Assembly: GCA_017860335.1 (NCBI GenBank)
Contig: JAFNAU010000087.1
Coordinates: forward strand, 1-8,369
Origin: Bacteroidota bacterium
GTDB taxonomy: Bacteria > Bacteroidota > Bacteroidia > Bacteroidales > Paludibacteraceae
DNA: 8,369 bases
Reading direction: 5' to 3'
The notes under the pieces are model-generated. The model made no database searches. It was not told the origin of the DNA and worked only from the letters and a program-made list of their open reading frames with translations. This document shows, piece after piece, positions 6,682 through 8,369 of this stretch (within the stretch, counting starts at the first letter, position 1; every line of letters begins with the position of its first letter). A program made the position numbers and the translations under genes.

Positions 6682-6752
6682 AGAGGGGTCGTAGTTGGTT
6701 GTTTTCCAGTCGTTTTCGTTTCAGTTAATTAAATGTTGAAAGTCCGTTCGTT

Positions 6753-7175
6753 TCACTTTCCAGTCAGACCGTCAAAGTGTTTCTCAATGTATGCTTTGAG
6801 GGTATCAACGTCCTCAGCTTGTATTGCTACTTGTCTTATTTGACAGTTTTTAAGTTTAATGTATAATGTCGAATTCTTAAATATCTGTTTTAGTTTTATA
6901 GATTTTATGTCAACCAATAAAACTGAACTCTTAGTTGACAAAAAAAGTAGGAATATCAAAATCAATAAATTCAATGCCAGAATGAATAACCAGAAAGAAA
7001 GATTATTTTCACCACCAACTTGTTTCAGTTTAGATATGTTTATTATTACAGAGAATAAAGAAATCACGATACTAATTAATAAAATGTATTTTAGTGTTTT
7101 CACATTATCTGAAATAAAAATTTCATCATTTTCAAATGAGATTTTACCTTTTCTGAGCCTGAATGTCTGTTTCAT
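6753..7175 (-). CDS. Small membrane protein with two transmembrane helices, function unknown
   Basis: The protein has 140 residues. A polar N-terminal strand region (LRKGKISFENDEIFISD) is followed by two hydrophobic helices close together (about 29-47, LKYILLISIVISLFSVIINI; about 61-80, FWLFILALNLLILIFLLFLS). A soluble C-terminal part follows (LVDIKSIKLKQIF, then an amphipathic stretch EDVDTLKAYIEKHFDGL). The arrangement of a beta-strand start, a helical hairpin and more beta strands recalls the membrane-inserted bacterial PH-like proteins, but no defining motif is visible, so this is only a suggestion. The start at 7175 gives a compact protein; there is no Shine-Dalgarno (ATTAAGAA precedes ATG). 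The gene stands alone between two structured spacers. Confidence 0.75.
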   Translation of the reverse strand: MKQTFRLRKGKISFENDEIFISDNVKTLKYILLISIVISLFSVIINISKLKQVGGENNLSFWLFILALNLLILIFLLFLSTKSSVLLVDIKSIKLKQIFKNSTLYIKLKNCQIRQVAIQAEDVDTLKAYIEKHFDGLTGK

Positions 7176-7511
7176 TTCTTAATATGTATTGATTGTTTTT
7201 ATACTCATTCGTTACGGTAATAGTCGAAATTTAAAGTCGTTTTCTTGTCTTTTACTCCCATGAAAATCTGCGAGGAATTGTTCGTCAGGCAGAAGTCCGA
7301 AAGTCAGCAAATTCTGTCGTTACAGGTTCGACAAAGATTTTATCACAAATTACAGAACTGTCTCTTTTTTTCTGCTATAATCTCTAATGATCAGGCGTGG
7401 GTTATGTGTTCGCGGCTTGATTGTGTATTATTATCTTTGTTATGTTTTCTGCCCGAATGACGTTCTTGCGAATCTTATAGTTAGCAGTAAACATGGTTCT
7501 TTCAAAGTTCC
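7176..7511. other. 336-bp spacer without a convincing gene, containing an imperfect hairpin at 7263-7341
   Basis: Three collinear arm pairs nest: AAAATC (7263-7268)/GATTTT (7336-7341), TTGTtCG (7278-7284, one bulge)/CGACAA (7329-7334) and GGCAGAA (7288-7294)/TTCTGTC (7312-7318, one G-U). GTTAGCAGT (7480-7488) lies just behind the lipoprotein stop, as it does behind the SDR. The + strand reading frames here look non-coding. No terminator or promoter consensus was found for the - strand genes. Confidence 0.4.
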
Positions 7512-8195
7512 TTACCTTGGCTTTCTTTCAACAACAATGCTGTTTTTAAGAATGTATTTTATTAATCCTACGCCTTTTGCATAGTAGATTTCAGTAATAT
7601 CCTTGTCGTCTAAAACATTAATATTGTCTTTTATCTTGCAATGCATTACCCCTTTATATACACGATCTTTTACATATATAGAATCGAGATATTCTGCTTT
7701 TACAAAAACAGAATTTTTGTCATTTTCATCTGTCTGTGTCCATTTGACACTATTCTGTTTGCAAACAAAATATTCAATTTCAGCAGTTGTCAAGTCGCAA
7801 TGAATAGCAATGTTATCGGTATATAAATGGATAACATCGTCAGATCCGTCCCGAAAAGATGCATACAAGTACATTGAGAATGAAGTTCCATAATTCGATG
7901 TTGAACTTAAGTGATAGTTTTCCCGAAATGATTTTTGAGTTGTTACGAAAAGAAAACCAGATGCCCCTTCACTATAACCGTGTTGGGTATATGTTTCACT
8001 AAAATTATAAGTAATCCCATTATTATCAATCATTTCGTAAGGTTTAGCAAGCGAATCATTCACTAACCACTCTTTGTTTTTTTCTTTTACATAATAGTAT
8101 TTTTCCGTCAAGGCAAGATCGTCCCCACACGATACCATCGTAAGCAATTGAACTAATAGAAACAACTTAATTGTAAATCGAATAGCTTTCTCCAT
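7512..8195 (-). CDS. Lipoprotein of unknown function
   Basis: The protein has 227 residues with a lipoprotein signal: basic start MEKAIRFTIK, hydrophobic LFLLVQLLTM, then lipobox MVSC with the lipidated Cys at position 23 followed by GDD. The acidic residues after Cys are common in exported Bacteroidota lipoproteins, but the surface-export signal is not certain. The mature part is polar and strand-rich, ending YYAKGVGLIKYILKNSIVVERK, a C-terminal pattern seen in small Bacteroidota lipoproteins of unknown function. The start codon lies inside the last codons of the upstream gene (29-nt overlap), so the two are probably translationally coupled, and that gene's C-terminus resembles this one. The substrate or partner is unknown. 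Confidence 0.83.
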   Translation of the reverse strand: MEKAIRFTIKLFLLVQLLTMVSCGDDLALTEKYYYVKEKNKEWLVNDSLAKPYEMIDNNGITYNFSETYTQHGYSEGASGFLFVTTQKSFRENYHLSSTSNYGTSFSMYLYASFRDGSDDVIHLYTDNIAIHCDLTTAEIEYFVCKQNSVKWTQTDENDKNSVFVKAEYLDSIYVKDRVYKGVMHCKIKDNINVLDDKDITEIYYAKGVGLIKYILKNSIVVERKPR

Positions 8196-8369
8196 TTGTC
8201 ATAAATATTTTTATGATTCCTTTGTCAGTGTTGTAATACAGACTGTCAGCGAATAGGGTTTGATTATTAAAATTGTCGGAATTCTTAAATACAAATATGT
8301 CCTTAAAGTATTTTCCGTTAACCAAAGTTGAATCTGGTTTAGTTTTAGAGAAAACTTTCTGTATAAAAT
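8167..8369 (-). CDS. C-terminal part of a related exported protein (5' end outside window)
   Basis: The frame is open from the right edge to a TAA at 8167-8169 and lacks a start codon in the window, except for an internal ATG near the end. The 66 visible residues run from FIQKVFSKTKPDSTLVNGKY through KDIFVFKNS and LYYNTDKGIIKIFMTNGESY to SIYN. The ending LYYNTDKGIIKIFMTNGE parallels IYYAKGVGLIKYILKNS of the downstream lipoprotein, which suggests the two are diverged tandem paralogues. The last 29 nt overlap the start of the lipoprotein gene in another frame. Whether it has a lipoprotein signal cannot be seen here. Confidence 0.68.
   Translation of the reverse strand, partial: FIQKVFSKTKPDSTLVNGKYFKDIFVFKNSDNFNNQTLFADSLYYNTDKGIIKIFMTNGESYSIYN

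Noticed and set aside
6859..7182. 107-residue + strand reading frame opposite the small membrane protein
   Set aside because: It is a shadow of the - strand gene, whose two transmembrane helices and polar ends make much better sense.
7321..7335. GGTTCGAC resembling a tRNA T-loop
   Set aside because: The flanking bases do not form a T-stem, and no acceptor or anticodon arms are found.
7245..7460. 71-residue + strand reading frame in the spacer
   Set aside because: The composition is not protein-like, it has no domain, and it overlaps the hairpin at 7263-7341; all neighbours are on the other strand.
7404..7493. 30-residue - strand frame starting MFTANYKIRK behind the lipoprotein gene
   Set aside because: It is short, without a start signal or domain, and lies in a spacer with no evidence of coding.
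1..8369. CRISPR array, toxin-antitoxin pair, phage or transposase genes
   Set aside because: No regularly spaced short repeats, and no transposase, integrase, nuclease or toxin signature on either strand.

Overview
The window looks like chromosomal DNA of a member of the Bacteroidota. The evidence is a long surface protein that ends in a type IX secretion (T9SS) sorting domain, a Bacteroidota-style 63-residue cold-shock protein, a secreted protein with a CarboxypepD_reg-like domain, several lipoprotein or membrane hypotheticals, and start codons without clear Shine-Dalgarno sequences. A genus cannot be given from the sequence alone.

Left part (1-3521, + strand, visibly richer in G+C): the 3' portion of a giant cell-surface protein made of Calx-beta repeats, a pair of YDG/MBG-type beta domains, a right-handed beta-helix of short glycine-rich repeats and a C-terminal T9SS sorting domain. 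As read, the gene is broken. One Calx-beta unit has lost two internal pieces (about 133 and 31 nt, both 3n+1), so the homologous protein runs through three reading frames (2..730, about 707..909, then 852..3521).

Middle part (3522-4323): a + strand terminator for the surface gene and a - strand terminator for the cold-shock gene lie back to back. The convergent cold-shock gene follows, with a Bacteroidota-type promoter match and a roughly 100-nt leader. After that comes about 300 bp without a recognisable gene.

Right part (4324-8369, all - strand, AT-rich genes): a short-chain dehydrogenase, a secreted CarboxypepD_reg-domain protein, a small two-helix membrane protein and two overlapping lipoprotein-like genes, the upstream one cut by the window edge. 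The first four genes are separated by untranslated spacers of about 210-340 bp. Each spacer can be folded into nested imperfect hairpins. Two of them share a roughly 50-bp repeat that ends 35-39 nt before the next start codon. This single-orientation layout of unrelated genes and structured spacers resembles a gene-cassette array, although no integrase or canonical attC site is visible. It is the most interesting part of the window.
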